A DNA stretch of 64,000 bases from Bacillota bacterium (GTDB taxonomy: Bacteria > Bacillota > Clostridia > Lachnospirales > Lachnospiraceae), in assembly GCA_023436065.1 (NCBI GenBank), contig JAEZKU010000067.1:35440-99439 (forward strand). Direction: 5' to 3'. Positions 46,134 through 54,799 of this stretch are shown one piece after another. The notes under the pieces were generated by a model. The model had not been told where the DNA came from and did not search any database. It worked only from the letters and a program-made list of their open reading frames with translations. The position numbers were made by a program, and so were the translations under genes. The first letter of the stretch is position 1, and each line of letters starts with the position of its first letter.

Positions 46134-46162
46134 AAAATAAATATTTTGCTTAATAAATCTAG

Positions 46163-46387
46163 TTATCCGAAAAAGAAGTTTAATCCGCAACCACCACCAG
46201 CGACATTATCCAGTTGATCATCCGGGATGCTCTTATTGAATTCTTTGAATTCATCTGCAGAAATGCTAAAACCAAGCTCATTTGCGAGCTTTGACTGCTC
46301 TTCAGCAGTTGTGCAGGCTTTGAATTTCTTCGCCATACCTTCATCCTTCTTTACAACCTCAACCAGCTTTTTGATAGAATCACTCAT
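46163..46387 (-). CDS. Nif11-type precursor peptide with double-glycine leader and 9-aa core
   Basis: 74 aa. Residues 1-65 resemble Nif11-like leader peptides (IKKLVEVVKKDEGMAKKF, then LANELGFSISADEFKEF and DDQLDNVAGG). The C39 cut site after Gly64-Gly65 would leave GCGLNFFFG: one Cys, one Asn and three Phe. The gene has a very strong site (AGGAGG, 7-base spacing). It stands between two radical SAM genes and in one transcript with a C39 exporter. The product is likely a crosslinked small peptide (thioether or cyclophane); the bond is not predictable from sequence alone. Confidence 0.88.
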   Translation of the reverse strand: MSDSIKKLVEVVKKDEGMAKKFKACTTAEEQSKLANELGFSISADEFKEFNKSIPDDQLDNVAGGGCGLNFFFG

Positions 46388-46403
46388 ACTAATACCTCCT
46401 TAT

Positions 46404-47738
46404 TTAATCTATTCTAAATAATGCCTGCCCTGTTTTAAGTACTTGCTCTTCTTCATAAGCAAGATTAATCAGGCGCACACACTTTAGACGGATCCTGTCA
46501 CATTCCTTTGCCTGTGACGAAGCTCTGATTTTGCATCCACCGGCACATAAATACTTTGCAAAGCAATCCCGGCATTTACTAATTTGATCAACGGTATATG
46601 ATCTCAGGGATTGTATGTGTTTATCATCAAGTCTCAGCTCACCGGTACATAAATCAATCTTCCCTATTTGCATTCCTTCCTCTTTTGATTCCATACAGGC
46701 GAAAATTTCTCCCTGCAGATTGACATTCCAATTAGGTCTGGCTGTCGAGGAACAATAATGTCTTCTTGGGTGATGGTAATCCCTGTAATATTTGTCAAAA
46801 ATTTTGATGGTAGTCGTTTTTGCATAATCCAGGCATTCCATAAGCTTACTCTGGTATTCGGTATAATCTATCATTAGCTCTGCTTTTTCTATCAGTGCTC
46901 TCCCGGAAAGGTTCACCGGGCTAAACGATATTGATGCACCGGGAAAGTGTTGATCAAAGTACTTCACGGTTTCTCTCATACAGTTCAGATTATTTGCTGT
47001 TACAACTATGTTAAACCCTGTCTTTATATTACTGCTGTATATATACCTTGCATTCCGGTATACCCTCTCATAGGAAGGGCTTCCATCGGCAAACGGACGT
47101 TGTTTATTCTGTATTCTCTCCAAACCGTCAAAAGAAATTGAAACGCCATGAAAATTATCTATGATAAAGTTACATAGGCTATCGCTAAATGCACCGTTGG
47201 TAGGCATATAAAATTGCGGTTTTAAGTGGTGCTCCAATGCCTTTTCCTTAATCCTGCTCACAGTATATCGAAGCAGCTCCGGAGAAAAGGTTGGTTCTGC
47301 ATCATTAGAAAACACGATTGGACAGATTGAGTTCAAATGATACTCAGGAAGCTGGTGCAGATATTGAAAATAAGCGGCTATAATCTTATCTATACTTTCT
47401 TTTTTTTGATACGTTGCACACGCTCCGCCACGCCCTGCATAGCAATAGATGCATCTTAGATTACATCCATTGGATAAATCTATATTCAACGTCGGAAAAC
47501 CATTCTGAAACACATTTAAGTCTTTCTCCGGGGTTTTCTTCATAGCTTCCATTATTTTTCCTATGATTCCAATGCTCAGGATATCCTTTTTGGAACTATT
47601 GATACTGCTCTCAATCACATACGCATCCTTTTGATCAATCAGTTCAACAAAACCACGGATTGGCGAATAAAGTATTCTCTTATCTGCCTCTTTGTCATAG
47701 GGCAGTATATATACCTCTTCCTCATTCAGCATCATCAT
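46404..47738 (-). CDS. Radical SAM/SPASM peptide maturase (first)
   Basis: 444 aa. Of the starts TTG 47750 and ATG 47738, 47735 and 47732, ATG 47738 is used because GAGGG lies 5 bases before it; 47735 is equally possible. The [4Fe-4S] motif CNLRCIYC lies at about 92-99. The SPASM domain ends the protein with CRDCFAKYLCAGGC (about 385-400) and further Cys. The N-terminal 80 residues may be a leader-binding domain. It is 16 bases upstream of the precursor. Probable crosslinking enzyme for the GCGLNFFFG core. Confidence 0.93.
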   Translation of the reverse strand: MMMLNEEEVYILPYDKEADKRILYSPIRGFVELIDQKDAYVIESSINSSKKDILSIGIIGKIMEAMKKTPEKDLNVFQNGFPTLNIDLSNGCNLRCIYCYAGRGGACATYQKKESIDKIIAAYFQYLHQLPEYHLNSICPIVFSNDAEPTFSPELLRYTVSRIKEKALEHHLKPQFYMPTNGAFSDSLCNFIIDNFHGVSISFDGLERIQNKQRPFADGSPSYERVYRNARYIYSSNIKTGFNIVVTANNLNCMRETVKYFDQHFPGASISFSPVNLSGRALIEKAELMIDYTEYQSKLMECLDYAKTTTIKIFDKYYRDYHHPRRHYCSSTARPNWNVNLQGEIFACMESKEEGMQIGKIDLCTGELRLDDKHIQSLRSYTVDQISKCRDCFAKYLCAGGCKIRASSQAKECDRIRLKCVRLINLAYEEEQVLKTGQALFRID

Positions 47739-47789
47739 CGATACCCTCAATCATATGAATTAATTAACCCACTGCCTTTAATTGTTATT

Positions 47790-47818
47790 ATTATATAGCG
47801 TTCGACATAATCTCTCAA
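47790..47818 (-). promoter_or_regulatory. Promoter of the peptide operon
   Basis: Minus-strand TTGAGA (47818-47813), 17-base spacer, TATAAT (47795-47790). Two GTACAGTC copies lie nearby on the plus strand (47829-47836 and 47851-47858). Confidence 0.7.
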
Positions 47819-47846
47819 TGTATCGTAGTACAGTCTTACAAAAACA

Positions 47847-47882
47847 AAAAGTACAGTCCGATTAAGCTGGGACTGTACTTTT
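47847..47882 (-). terminator. Terminator of the two-component operon
   Basis: AAAAGTACAGTCC / GGACTGTACTTTT stem with a 10-base loop. On the minus strand TTTTTGTTTTT follows. It separates the kinase/regulator transcript from the peptide operon. Confidence 0.9.
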
Positions 47883-47902
47883 AGACAGTATATATTCATT
47901 AT

Positions 47903-48577
47903 TTAGTTGTTCTCGTCAATCAGCCCCTTACGACCGGCATATGCAATCACCTGCGCTCTGTTTTCCAGATGTAATATTTCAAGAATTCTCCCCATATGGT
48001 ATTTTACAGTTCGTTCCGTCAGTCCTAAGCAGTCACCGATTTCTTTATAGGTGTTTCCTGCTGCTACCATCTCCAATACCTCTAATTGCCTATCAGTAAG
48101 ACTTTCTTCTTTTGCATCCGATAATTGCTGCGAGGACATATTAGCCTGTATACTGTTACGTCTGAACTCATTCAGTATCTTAGCTGCAAGACCCGGTGAA
48201 AGAAGGGGATCATCATCATTATCAAGATCACGAAGCATACTGATCAGTGTTTTGGCATCCGTGTCCTTCAGCAGATATCCTGAGGCTCCATACTTCACTG
48301 CATTAAACAGATCTGCATCATCCTCAGAGGTAGTCAGCATAACAATCTTGACATCAGGCATTTCTGCTTTTATCTGCTTTAATGCCTCCAAGCCGTTGCA
48401 TTCCGGCATTCTGACATCCATTAAAATGATATCCGGTTTTAGGATCCTTGCCTTAGTTACTGCCATCCTACCATCCTTTGCGGTTCCGACAACATCAACT
48501 CCGTAGGTTTCCAAAAGATATTGAAGGCCTTCCATAAATAATGAGTGATCATCAACCAGCATTAATTTCTTTTGCAC
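47903..48577 (-). CDS. NarL/FixJ-family response regulator
   Basis: 224 aa. Receiver domain with acidic pocket (MLVDDHSLFMEG), phosphorylation site IILMDVRMPECNG, and T/K positions (MLTTSE, LLKDTD). A LuxR-type helix-turn-helix ends the protein (LTDRQLEVLEMVAAG, then GLTERTVKYHMGRI). GTG start inside the kinase gene (26-base overlap), so the two are translationally linked. It may control the peptide operon just downstream. Confidence 0.94.
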   Translation of the reverse strand: MQKKLMLVDDHSLFMEGLQYLLETYGVDVVGTAKDGRMAVTKARILKPDIILMDVRMPECNGLEALKQIKAEMPDVKIVMLTTSEDDADLFNAVKYGASGYLLKDTDAKTLISMLRDLDNDDDPLLSPGLAAKILNEFRRNSIQANMSSQQLSDAKEESLTDRQLEVLEMVAAGNTYKEIGDCLGLTERTVKYHMGRILEILHLENRAQVIAYAGRKGLIDENN

Positions 48578-50297
48578 TTTTTTCTTTCTCCTCCTTTAGC
48601 GGAACCTTTAATTCAATCCGGCTTCCTTTGCCAACAGTTGATTTAATAATGATACTTCCTCCGATTTCTGATGCCCGTTCTCTCATAATATCCAATCCGA
48701 AAGTCACTTTTGTATTAAGCTCCTTCGATAATTCAAATCCCTTTCCGTTATCCTCAATAGATACACTCAGTTTCTCCGGAGTATGTATAAATGTAACCGT
48801 CACTGTTTCTGCCTCTGCATGTTTTCTGACATTGTTCAAGGCTTCATTCAATATATTAATCACGTTAAGGCGTATATTCCAATTTAGTATTTCATCATTC
48901 AAATCTCCGATGACCTTCAGTTTTACTTTTACATTTGACTGCTCTTCAAAGGCAGATAGTTTCTTGCTTATCGCCAAAGCATAATCCTTGCCCATATAGG
49001 AGGTGGATCTGATATTATTGATATATTCTCTTAATTCAGTATGCGCCGACTGGGAAACATCAATCAACTTATTCAGTTCTCTTAATATACCATCTACCTG
49101 ATCAGCTTTCACACCGGAAAGTTCCTGGCGGATCCCCTGAGTCTGAAGATTAATAAACCCTAGAATCTGACCGAGATTATCGTGTAAATCCCGGGCTAAC
49201 CGTTCCCTTTCTTTGTTAACAGCATTCGTCCATTGCTGCTCTATAAAAATCTGCTGAGCTCTTTTTATTTCTGTTATTTCATAGATTACTACCAATCTTC
49301 CTAATTGTATGCCTTGCTTATTGGTAAGTGGGGAAAGCCATACTTCATATACTTTTGGAAGCGCATTGGTTTGTATCGTAAATTCAGTATGGGTTACGGT
49401 ATCATCCATGCAGGCTTTCACCAGTTCAGGAATGTTCTTGCAGGCCACTTCTACACTCATTCCTAAAATTTCTGTAGCCGGTAGACCATCAATTTTCTCC
49501 AAAGCAGAATTAATGTCTAGTACTCTGTTTTGTAAATCAAGTACCATCATTCCTACTGTCATTGTTTCTATCACCGTAGTGCGCGCTAATGGCACTAAAT
49601 CAAACATTCTATAATTAAAAATTCCCAGGTAAATAATCAACCCTGCCGGTCCGAAAAAAATCGGAGTAATGTCAAATTCTTTAATCGGACTTAAACCTGT
49701 TATATACAGGATATTCGGTAATACAATCAGACTTATTCCGATCAATAGCGCAATTACCTGTTTTCGGTAAATCGTCTTCCGGAATAAAGCTTCTCTTATC
49801 AAAAGGATTACGGCTAATAAATTAAGGAAGTGGGAGTATATCGCATGAACATAAAAGACCGGTCCATATTCTTTTGCAATAACCGAAAAAATTCCGGTGT
49901 ACACCAAATGCATATTATACCTTATTAATCCATGATATCTGTCCGTCCATACAAGTATTAAAACAATTGTCGGTACTACAGCAGCCCATAATATTTTTTT
50001 GCTACGCAGCCACTTATCATATCCGGTAAATTCCATACATAATGACAATAATGTTACAGGTGAATAGCAGTAGGCAATATACTGTATATTTGCCCAAAAT
50101 AACTTCGTTTCCAATTCTATCCCCGACATCTCGAGAGTATTGCCCACACACCAGATCGTAACGACCAACATGCTTATGATAAAGCTGGTAAAGCCTTTTG
50201 AATTTCTTCGCTTGAACAGTACAAAAATCCCCAAGGATAAAGTGAATACTGCAGAGATAATCAACGGCCAGATATAATGGATATACCGAAAATACAT
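48552..50297 (-). CDS. HisKA_3 sensor kinase with seven-helix N-terminus and PAS domain
   Basis: 581 aa. Seven membrane helices (about 8-225) like the histidine-kinase 7TM sensor family, a PAS domain (about 235-350; MTVGMMVLDLQNRVLDINSALEK), the H-box RLARDLHDNLGQ and an HATPase with NVRKHAEAETVTV and EDNGKGFE. The ligand is unknown. As the kinase lies next to a secreted-peptide operon, it could sense that peptide (inference) or another small molecule. Confidence 0.93.
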   Translation of the reverse strand: MYFRYIHYIWPLIISAVFTLSLGIFVLFKRRNSKGFTSFIISMLVVTIWCVGNTLEMSGIELETKLFWANIQYIAYCYSPVTLLSLCMEFTGYDKWLRSKKILWAAVVPTIVLILVWTDRYHGLIRYNMHLVYTGIFSVIAKEYGPVFYVHAIYSHFLNLLAVILLIREALFRKTIYRKQVIALLIGISLIVLPNILYITGLSPIKEFDITPIFFGPAGLIIYLGIFNYRMFDLVPLARTTVIETMTVGMMVLDLQNRVLDINSALEKIDGLPATEILGMSVEVACKNIPELVKACMDDTVTHTEFTIQTNALPKVYEVWLSPLTNKQGIQLGRLVVIYEITEIKRAQQIFIEQQWTNAVNKERERLARDLHDNLGQILGFINLQTQGIRQELSGVKADQVDGILRELNKLIDVSQSAHTELREYINNIRSTSYMGKDYALAISKKLSAFEEQSNVKVKLKVIGDLNDEILNWNIRLNVINILNEALNNVRKHAEAETVTVTFIHTPEKLSVSIEDNGKGFELSKELNTKVTFGLDIMRERASEIGGSIIIKSTVGKGSRIELKVPLKEEKEKSAKEINAG

Positions 50298-50451
50298 ATT
50301 TATCTCGTTCCTTTCATATTTTAAGCTAGTCTTCCGGCTAATGCATATATGAAGTTTGTGCCAGATGTATATGTATGCATAATTTTATTTTCCCTTTTAT
50401 ATTAAGCCTTTTTTCACCATTTTACAATTAAAAATGTAGTATTTAAATATA

Positions 50452-50480
50452 TTGCATTTTCTCTCAAGATGAGTTATATT
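50452..50480 (+). promoter_or_regulatory. Promoter of queT
   Basis: TTGCAT (50452-50457), 17-base spacer, TATATT (50475-50480). The transcript would start about 40 bases before the riboswitch. Confidence 0.65.
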
Positions 50481-50526
50481 ATATTTCGCTGCAGAGCTCG
50501 TTTTATGGGTATGTGTAGTAACTTAT

Positions 50527-50569
50527 CGTGTGTTCGAGACCTTCCACACGTAAAACAAAACTAAAGGAG
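50527..50569 (+). promoter_or_regulatory. preQ1-I riboswitch
   Basis: P1 stem CGTGTG / CACACG (50527-50532, 50545-50550), loop TTCGAGACCTTC, then the A-rich tail and ACTAAAGGAG. Loop start UUC-AG and tail AAAACUAA follow the preQ1-I pattern. The tail runs into the ribosome site AAGGAG (50564-50569), so control is most likely translational: preQ1 binding would hide the site. The downstream gene is queT, a queuosine precursor transporter. Confidence 0.88.
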
Positions 50570-50576
50570 AATTATT

Positions 50577-51062
50577 ATGAACAACAAAAAAACTCTGTTT
50601 CTCACAGAGGCTGCTGTTATTGCGGCCATCTATACCGTTCTGGTACTGGCATTCCAGCCGATCAGCTACGGTCCCATCCAATTCCGCATTGCGGAAGCTT
50701 TGACCATCCTTCCTTTCTTCACCCCTGCTGCCATCCCCGGAGTCACGATCGGATGCTTCCTGAGCGCAGTGTTGACGGGTGCCGATGTCCTGGACATGAT
50801 TTTCGGTTCTCTGGCAACCCTCATAGCTGCTCTGCTGTCCTATAAGCTGAGAAAGTATAAGTTCCTGGTTCCCATCCCTCCGATTGTCGCAAATGCCTTA
50901 ATCATCCCCTGGGTATTGCGCTATGCATATCAGATACCGGATGCCATACCGTTCATGATGCTTACAGTCGGTATCGGTGAAGTACTTGCTGTAGGAGTTC
51001 TGGGCATGATCCTGCTATTCACATTGGACAAGGTAAAACATGTACTCTTCAAGAACCGGTAG
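50577..51062 (+). CDS. queT: QueT-family queuosine precursor transporter
   Basis: 161 aa, five to six membrane helices. TEAAVIAAIYTVLVLAFQPI and IQFRIAEALTILPFFTPAAI are typical of QueT, the substrate-binding (S) component of ECF-type vitamin transporters. It takes up preQ1 or a related precursor for tRNA queuosine modification. A preQ1-I riboswitch precedes it. The energy-coupling module is not encoded in this window. Confidence 0.93.
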   Translation: MNNKKTLFLTEAAVIAAIYTVLVLAFQPISYGPIQFRIAEALTILPFFTPAAIPGVTIGCFLSAVLTGADVLDMIFGSLATLIAALLSYKLRKYKFLVPIPPIVANALIIPWVLRYAYQIPDAIPFMMLTVGIGEVLAVGVLGMILLFTLDKVKHVLFKNR

Positions 51063-51133
51063 CAGTATCCTGTTAATGTCGGACAATTCATTTCAAATCA
51101 CAAAATAGCATATATTTTTATCCCCACTCATAG

Positions 51134-51162
51134 TTTACAAAAAGAAATACGTGTACTATAAT
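51134..51162 (+). promoter_or_regulatory. Promoter of the Ig-like secreted protein gene
   Basis: TTTACA (51134-51139), 17-base spacer, TATAAT (51157-51162), with GTG start 36 bases later. Confidence 0.7.
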
Positions 51163-51197
51163 TAATTTTGGAAGCTCATGGAAAGGGAGGTATTTTA

Positions 51198-51983
51198 GTG
51201 AAAAGAATATCAGCAATATTAATGACCGTAATTCTTTGTACCCTGCTTTTCGCACCGGCCAGTGCAAGCGCTGCGGTTATCAGCAAGGAAAAAGCTACTA
51301 TGGAGGTAGATTCCACACTAAAACTGAAAATACAAGGTAGCAAAGAATCTGTATTGTGGTCCACGAGTAAAAAATCTGTGGCTACTGTTAACAAATCCGG
51401 AATCGTTACAGCTAAGAAAGAGGGCGTAGCTAAGATCACTGCCACGATTGGCGAAGAGGAATATGTCTGTACCGTTACAGTTGTAGACAGTAATCTAGTA
51501 AAGCCTACACCTACACCTACGCCTGCACCTGTTATAGAATATCCCGATGGATTATATAAAGTCGGAACGGATCTCCCGGAAGGTGAATATGTCTTAATTA
51601 AAAAATCTACTGCTGAAACCGGATATATGAAATTATCGAAAGATAATGTTCAATACGTCATTATTAAGGATAGTGCTTTTAATTACAATACAATCATAAC
51701 CGTTCAAAAGGGAGAATACTTATTGATCAAAGACGCTTACGCGGTTGCAATCGATAAGGCCGACATTAAGAATTATGGGGAAGGAATGTTTAAGGTCGGT
51801 ACTCATATCCCTGCAGGTAATTATATCGTCAATGAATTTTTGAACAAAGATGGTACCTATTATGTTTTGGAGGACAATAGAAATATTCCAAATTACGGAC
51901 GCGTGGAAATAGCAGGAAGTGCTCCGGTCACAGTATCAGATGGACAATATCTCGTTTTAGATAATTGTGCTATTTCTGAATAA
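51198..51983 (+). CDS. Secreted protein with BIG2 Ig-like domain
   Basis: 261 aa. GTG start behind GGGAGG. Signal peptide to about residue 25 (ending SASAA). A BIG2 Ig-like domain at about 28-97 (VLWSTSKKSVATVNKSGIVT, then EGVAKITATIGEEEYVCTV), a Pro/Thr linker (PTPTPTPAP), and a C-terminal part with two related segments (LYKVGTDLPEGEYVLI and MFKVGTHIPAGNYIV). No cell-wall anchor is seen. Likely an exported or surface protein of unknown binding target. Confidence 0.85.
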   Translation: MKRISAILMTVILCTLLFAPASASAAVISKEKATMEVDSTLKLKIQGSKESVLWSTSKKSVATVNKSGIVTAKKEGVAKITATIGEEEYVCTVTVVDSNLVKPTPTPTPAPVIEYPDGLYKVGTDLPEGEYVLIKKSTAETGYMKLSKDNVQYVIIKDSAFNYNTIITVQKGEYLLIKDAYAVAIDKADIKNYGEGMFKVGTHIPAGNYIVNEFLNKDGTYYVLEDNRNIPNYGRVEIAGSAPVTVSDGQYLVLDNCAISE

Positions 51984-52037
51984 TAGAAATAATTATAGTT
52001 TTCTATTATTAAAGTAAACATAACGATTAGTCTAAAT

Positions 52038-52070
52038 AAGGTCTGGACCATAACGGTCCAGACCTTTATT
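52038..52070. terminator. Bidirectional terminator between the Ig-like gene and asnS
   Basis: Perfect 12-bp stem AAGGTCTGGACC / GGTCCAGACCTT around ATAAC, with T-rich tracts on both sides. Confidence 0.9.
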
Positions 52071-52090
52071 AATTGCTACCATATCAATGT

Positions 52091-53482
52091 CTATAACTCG
52101 CAGTTATTCACAGTTCTCGGGAACGGTACGACATCTCTGATATTACTCATACCGGTCAGGTACATAACACAACGCTCAAAACCGAGTCCAAAGCCGGCAT
52201 GTCTTGCAGAACCGTACTTTCTTAAATCCAGATAGAATTCATAATCTTCCTTCTTCAGTCCCAGCTCTTCCATTCTCTTCACAAGCTTATCATAATCGTC
52301 CTCTCTCTGACTTCCGCCAATGATTTCTCCGATACCCGGTACCAGCAGGTCCATCGCAGCCACAGTCTTATTATCCTCATTCAGCTTCATATAGAATGCT
52401 TTAATTTCCTTCGGATAATCTGTCACAAATACAGGCTTCTTGAATACCTGTTCCGTCAGATAACGCTCATGCTCTGTCTGAAGGTCACAGCCCCAGGATA
52501 CCTTATAGTCAAAGTTATCATTGTTTTTCTCTAAGATACTGATTGCTTCCGTATAAGTAACATGGCCAAATTCGGAATTTGCTACACCCTGAAGGCGTTC
52601 CAGAAGGCCCTGATCAATGAATTGATTAAAGAACTGCATCTCCTCGGGTGCATGCTCCAGAACATATTTGATTACATACTTCAGCATTCCCTCAGCCATC
52701 GCCATATCATCCTTAAGATCTGCAAATGCGATCTCCGGCTCAATCATCCAGAATTCAGCTGCATGGCGGGTGGTGTTAGAATTCTCTGCACGGAAGGTCG
52801 GTCCGAAGGTATAGATATTCTTAAATGCCATCGCATAGGTCTCACCGTTGAGCTGTCCGCTTACAGTAAGATTAGTCTCCTTACCGAAGAAATCCTGTGT
52901 CGTATCAATCGTACCATCTTCTGTTCTTGGAAGGTTGTTCAGATCAAGTGTAGTTACGCGGAACATCTCACCAGCACCCTCACAATCACTTCCTGTGATG
53001 ATGGGTGTATGAACATAGACAAAATCCCGATCCTGAAAATACTGATGAATCGCGTAAGCAATCAAGGACCGAACACGGAACACCGCTTGGAAGGTATTCG
53101 TTCTGGCACGAAGATGTGTCTGGGTTCTTAAGTATTCTAAAGTATGTCTTTTCTTCTGAAGCGGATATTCTGCGGTAGAGGTTCCTTCTATCATCACCTC
53201 TTCGGCCTGGATTTCAAATGGCTGCTTTGCCTCGGGTGTTGCAACCAGTTGACCCTTAACAATGATGGCAGAGCCTACGTTCAGCTTTGAGATTTCTGAA
53301 AAATTCGCCATACTGTCATGGTATACGACCTGAAGCGGTTCAAAATAAGTACCGTCATTCAGTACAATAAAACCAAAGGTCTTAGAATCTCTTACGCTTC
53401 TGACCCAGCCACCGACACTGACCTTCTTACCAATATATTGGTCTTTGTTACGGTACAATTCTCTGATATCAATTAAATCCAT
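52091..53482 (-). CDS. asnS: Asparaginyl-tRNA synthetase
   Basis: 463 aa, normal length. It charges tRNA-Asn with Asn. An N-terminal OB-fold (about 15-105) precedes a class II core with motif 2 FRAENSNTTRHAAEFWMIEPE and motif 3 HAGFGLGFERCVMYLTG. The NC-terminal signature VVPFPRTVNNC is as in other AsnRS. No T-box leader is visible upstream; a long imperfect hairpin is. Confidence 0.97.
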   Translation of the reverse strand: MDLIDIRELYRNKDQYIGKKVSVGGWVRSVRDSKTFGFIVLNDGTYFEPLQVVYHDSMANFSEISKLNVGSAIIVKGQLVATPEAKQPFEIQAEEVMIEGTSTAEYPLQKKRHTLEYLRTQTHLRARTNTFQAVFRVRSLIAYAIHQYFQDRDFVYVHTPIITGSDCEGAGEMFRVTTLDLNNLPRTEDGTIDTTQDFFGKETNLTVSGQLNGETYAMAFKNIYTFGPTFRAENSNTTRHAAEFWMIEPEIAFADLKDDMAMAEGMLKYVIKYVLEHAPEEMQFFNQFIDQGLLERLQGVANSEFGHVTYTEAISILEKNNDNFDYKVSWGCDLQTEHERYLTEQVFKKPVFVTDYPKEIKAFYMKLNEDNKTVAAMDLLVPGIGEIIGGSQREDDYDKLVKRMEELGLKKEDYEFYLDLRKYGSARHAGFGLGFERCVMYLTGMSNIRDVVPFPRTVNNCEL

Positions 53483-53506
53483 GGTTATAAACTCCTTTGT
53501 TTATAT

Positions 53507-53535
53507 AAAATATTGTAGGTCTCATCTCTTATCAA
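53507..53535 (-). promoter_or_regulatory. Candidate asnS promoter
   Basis: Minus-strand TTGATA (53535-53530), 17-base spacer, TATTTT (53512-53507). Confidence 0.4.
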
Positions 53536-53555
53536 GCAGGATCATATTGCACTTC

Positions 53556-53614
53556 TTCGACAGCACAAATACGTTTTATTAAGCAAGCTTATAAAACTCA
53601 CTTGCACTGTCGAA
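53556..53614. repeat. Imperfect inverted repeat upstream of asnS
   Basis: Arms beginning TTCGACAG and containing TTTTAT...AAGC pair over about 29 bases around a two-base AA loop. It lies between phzF-like and asnS genes (both minus). It has no T tract beside it and differs in sequence from the GTGTCAAA elements. Confidence 0.6.
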
Positions 53615-53658
53615 CTAATCTGCTTCTCTTGAAGATTATAACACATCGTTCCTGAATT

Positions 53659-54567
53659 TCAATCGTTTAGTGATATTTCCGTCTGAAATACAACAACTGC
53701 ACTGCCGGATATCATTACTTTTGAAGGTTCCTTGTCCTCGATTGCGACCTCGACCTCTATGATACCGGTTCTGCCGATGGCCTCTCCCTGCATCGCCTTG
53801 AATTTGAAGGTTTTACCATCATGTCGTACGAGATTATGGTGTACCAGATATGCACCCAGAGGTCCGTTGGCATTTCCCGTAACCGGGTCCTCATTGATAC
53901 CGATAGCCGGAGCGAACATCCTTCCGTGTATCAGTATATCACTTTCCTCCGAAGCTTTCGTAAATACATAATAACCATTGCACTGAATACTCTGGCTTAA
54001 CCTCGCTAGCTTATCATAATTCGGCTTTAGGGAATGCAGCATATCCGTGCTTTTTATTCCTATCATGACCTTGGAATGGCCGGTAGAGACAATCTGTACG
54101 GCGTAATCCTCCAGTAAGTCTTCTTCCTTAAGCTGCAGTGCTACCAATAACTCCTCCTTATTATCTCCCGTTAATACTGCGCCGTATTCTATCTTACCCT
54201 GGGTCATGACAATCATATAATCCCCGCCCTTCTTCACGACATCTACCGGCAAAATACCGGCTCCTGTCTTATGAAAAACCCTTGTGCTTTCAAGCCGGTT
54301 CTCCAGAGCCCGGGCATAATGAGCCGCAATTGTAGCATGTCCGCAGATCGGGACCTCACTTGTCGGAGTAAAGAATCTGATATGCAGGTCGTATTCGGGA
54401 TGCTTAGGAGTAAAAATAAAGGCCGTCTCTGAATTGTTCAGCTCTCTGGCTATTTTCTGCATCTCAAAGTCTGATAGCCCCTCTGCATGGGTTACTACCC
54501 CAGCCGGGTTCCCGGTGAATTTTTCCTTAGTAAATGAATCGATTTGATATATGGTATAACTTCTCAT
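53659..54567 (-). CDS. PhzF-family isomerase
   Basis: 302 aa, typical length. Epimerase-like two-lobed fold with the catalytic Glu near the start (ARELNNSETAFIF), PICGHATIAAHYAR, and the DPVTGNANGPLGAYLV motif in the second lobe. Members isomerise small metabolites; the substrate cannot be named. Both neighbours have their own signals, so this gene is probably monocistronic. Confidence 0.92.
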   Translation of the reverse strand: MRSYTIYQIDSFTKEKFTGNPAGVVTHAEGLSDFEMQKIARELNNSETAFIFTPKHPEYDLHIRFFTPTSEVPICGHATIAAHYARALENRLESTRVFHKTGAGILPVDVVKKGGDYMIVMTQGKIEYGAVLTGDNKEELLVALQLKEEDLLEDYAVQIVSTGHSKVMIGIKSTDMLHSLKPNYDKLARLSQSIQCNGYYVFTKASEESDILIHGRMFAPAIGINEDPVTGNANGPLGAYLVHHNLVRHDGKTFKFKAMQGEAIGRTGIIEVEVAIEDKEPSKVMISGSAVVVFQTEISLND

Positions 54568-54733
54568 AACGCTCCCCCTTTAATTCAGTTCACTGTCAGT
54601 TGCACATTTGTTTCATACATTTGTAAAATAGTTTCTGTCATAATATACCATATTATAATTATCTCATCGCATAGATGCAAGGCAGAAATTAATTGTTTTG
54701 AAATTTATAGTTCAGTGCATATTTCAAAATATC

Positions 54734-54762
54734 TTGACCAATACCAATCTTTTTGATACAAC
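54734..54762 (+). promoter_or_regulatory. Possible promoter for the leader peptide-MFS transcript
   Basis: TTGACC (54734-54739), 17-base spacer, TACAAC (54757-54762), about 38 bases before the leader ATG. Confidence 0.4.
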
Positions 54763-54799
54763 ATAGTTATGTGATACATAAGGAAATGAGGTGATTATC

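Noticed and set aside
46021..46162. A second precursor peptide (41 codons from ATG near 46103 on the minus strand)
   Set aside because: It has no ribosome site, runs into the radical SAM gene in another frame, and lacks a Gly-Gly leader.
53483..53658. T-box leader for asnS
   Set aside because: No T-box sequence (AGGGTGG-ACCGCG type) is visible on the minus strand; only an imperfect hairpin is present.
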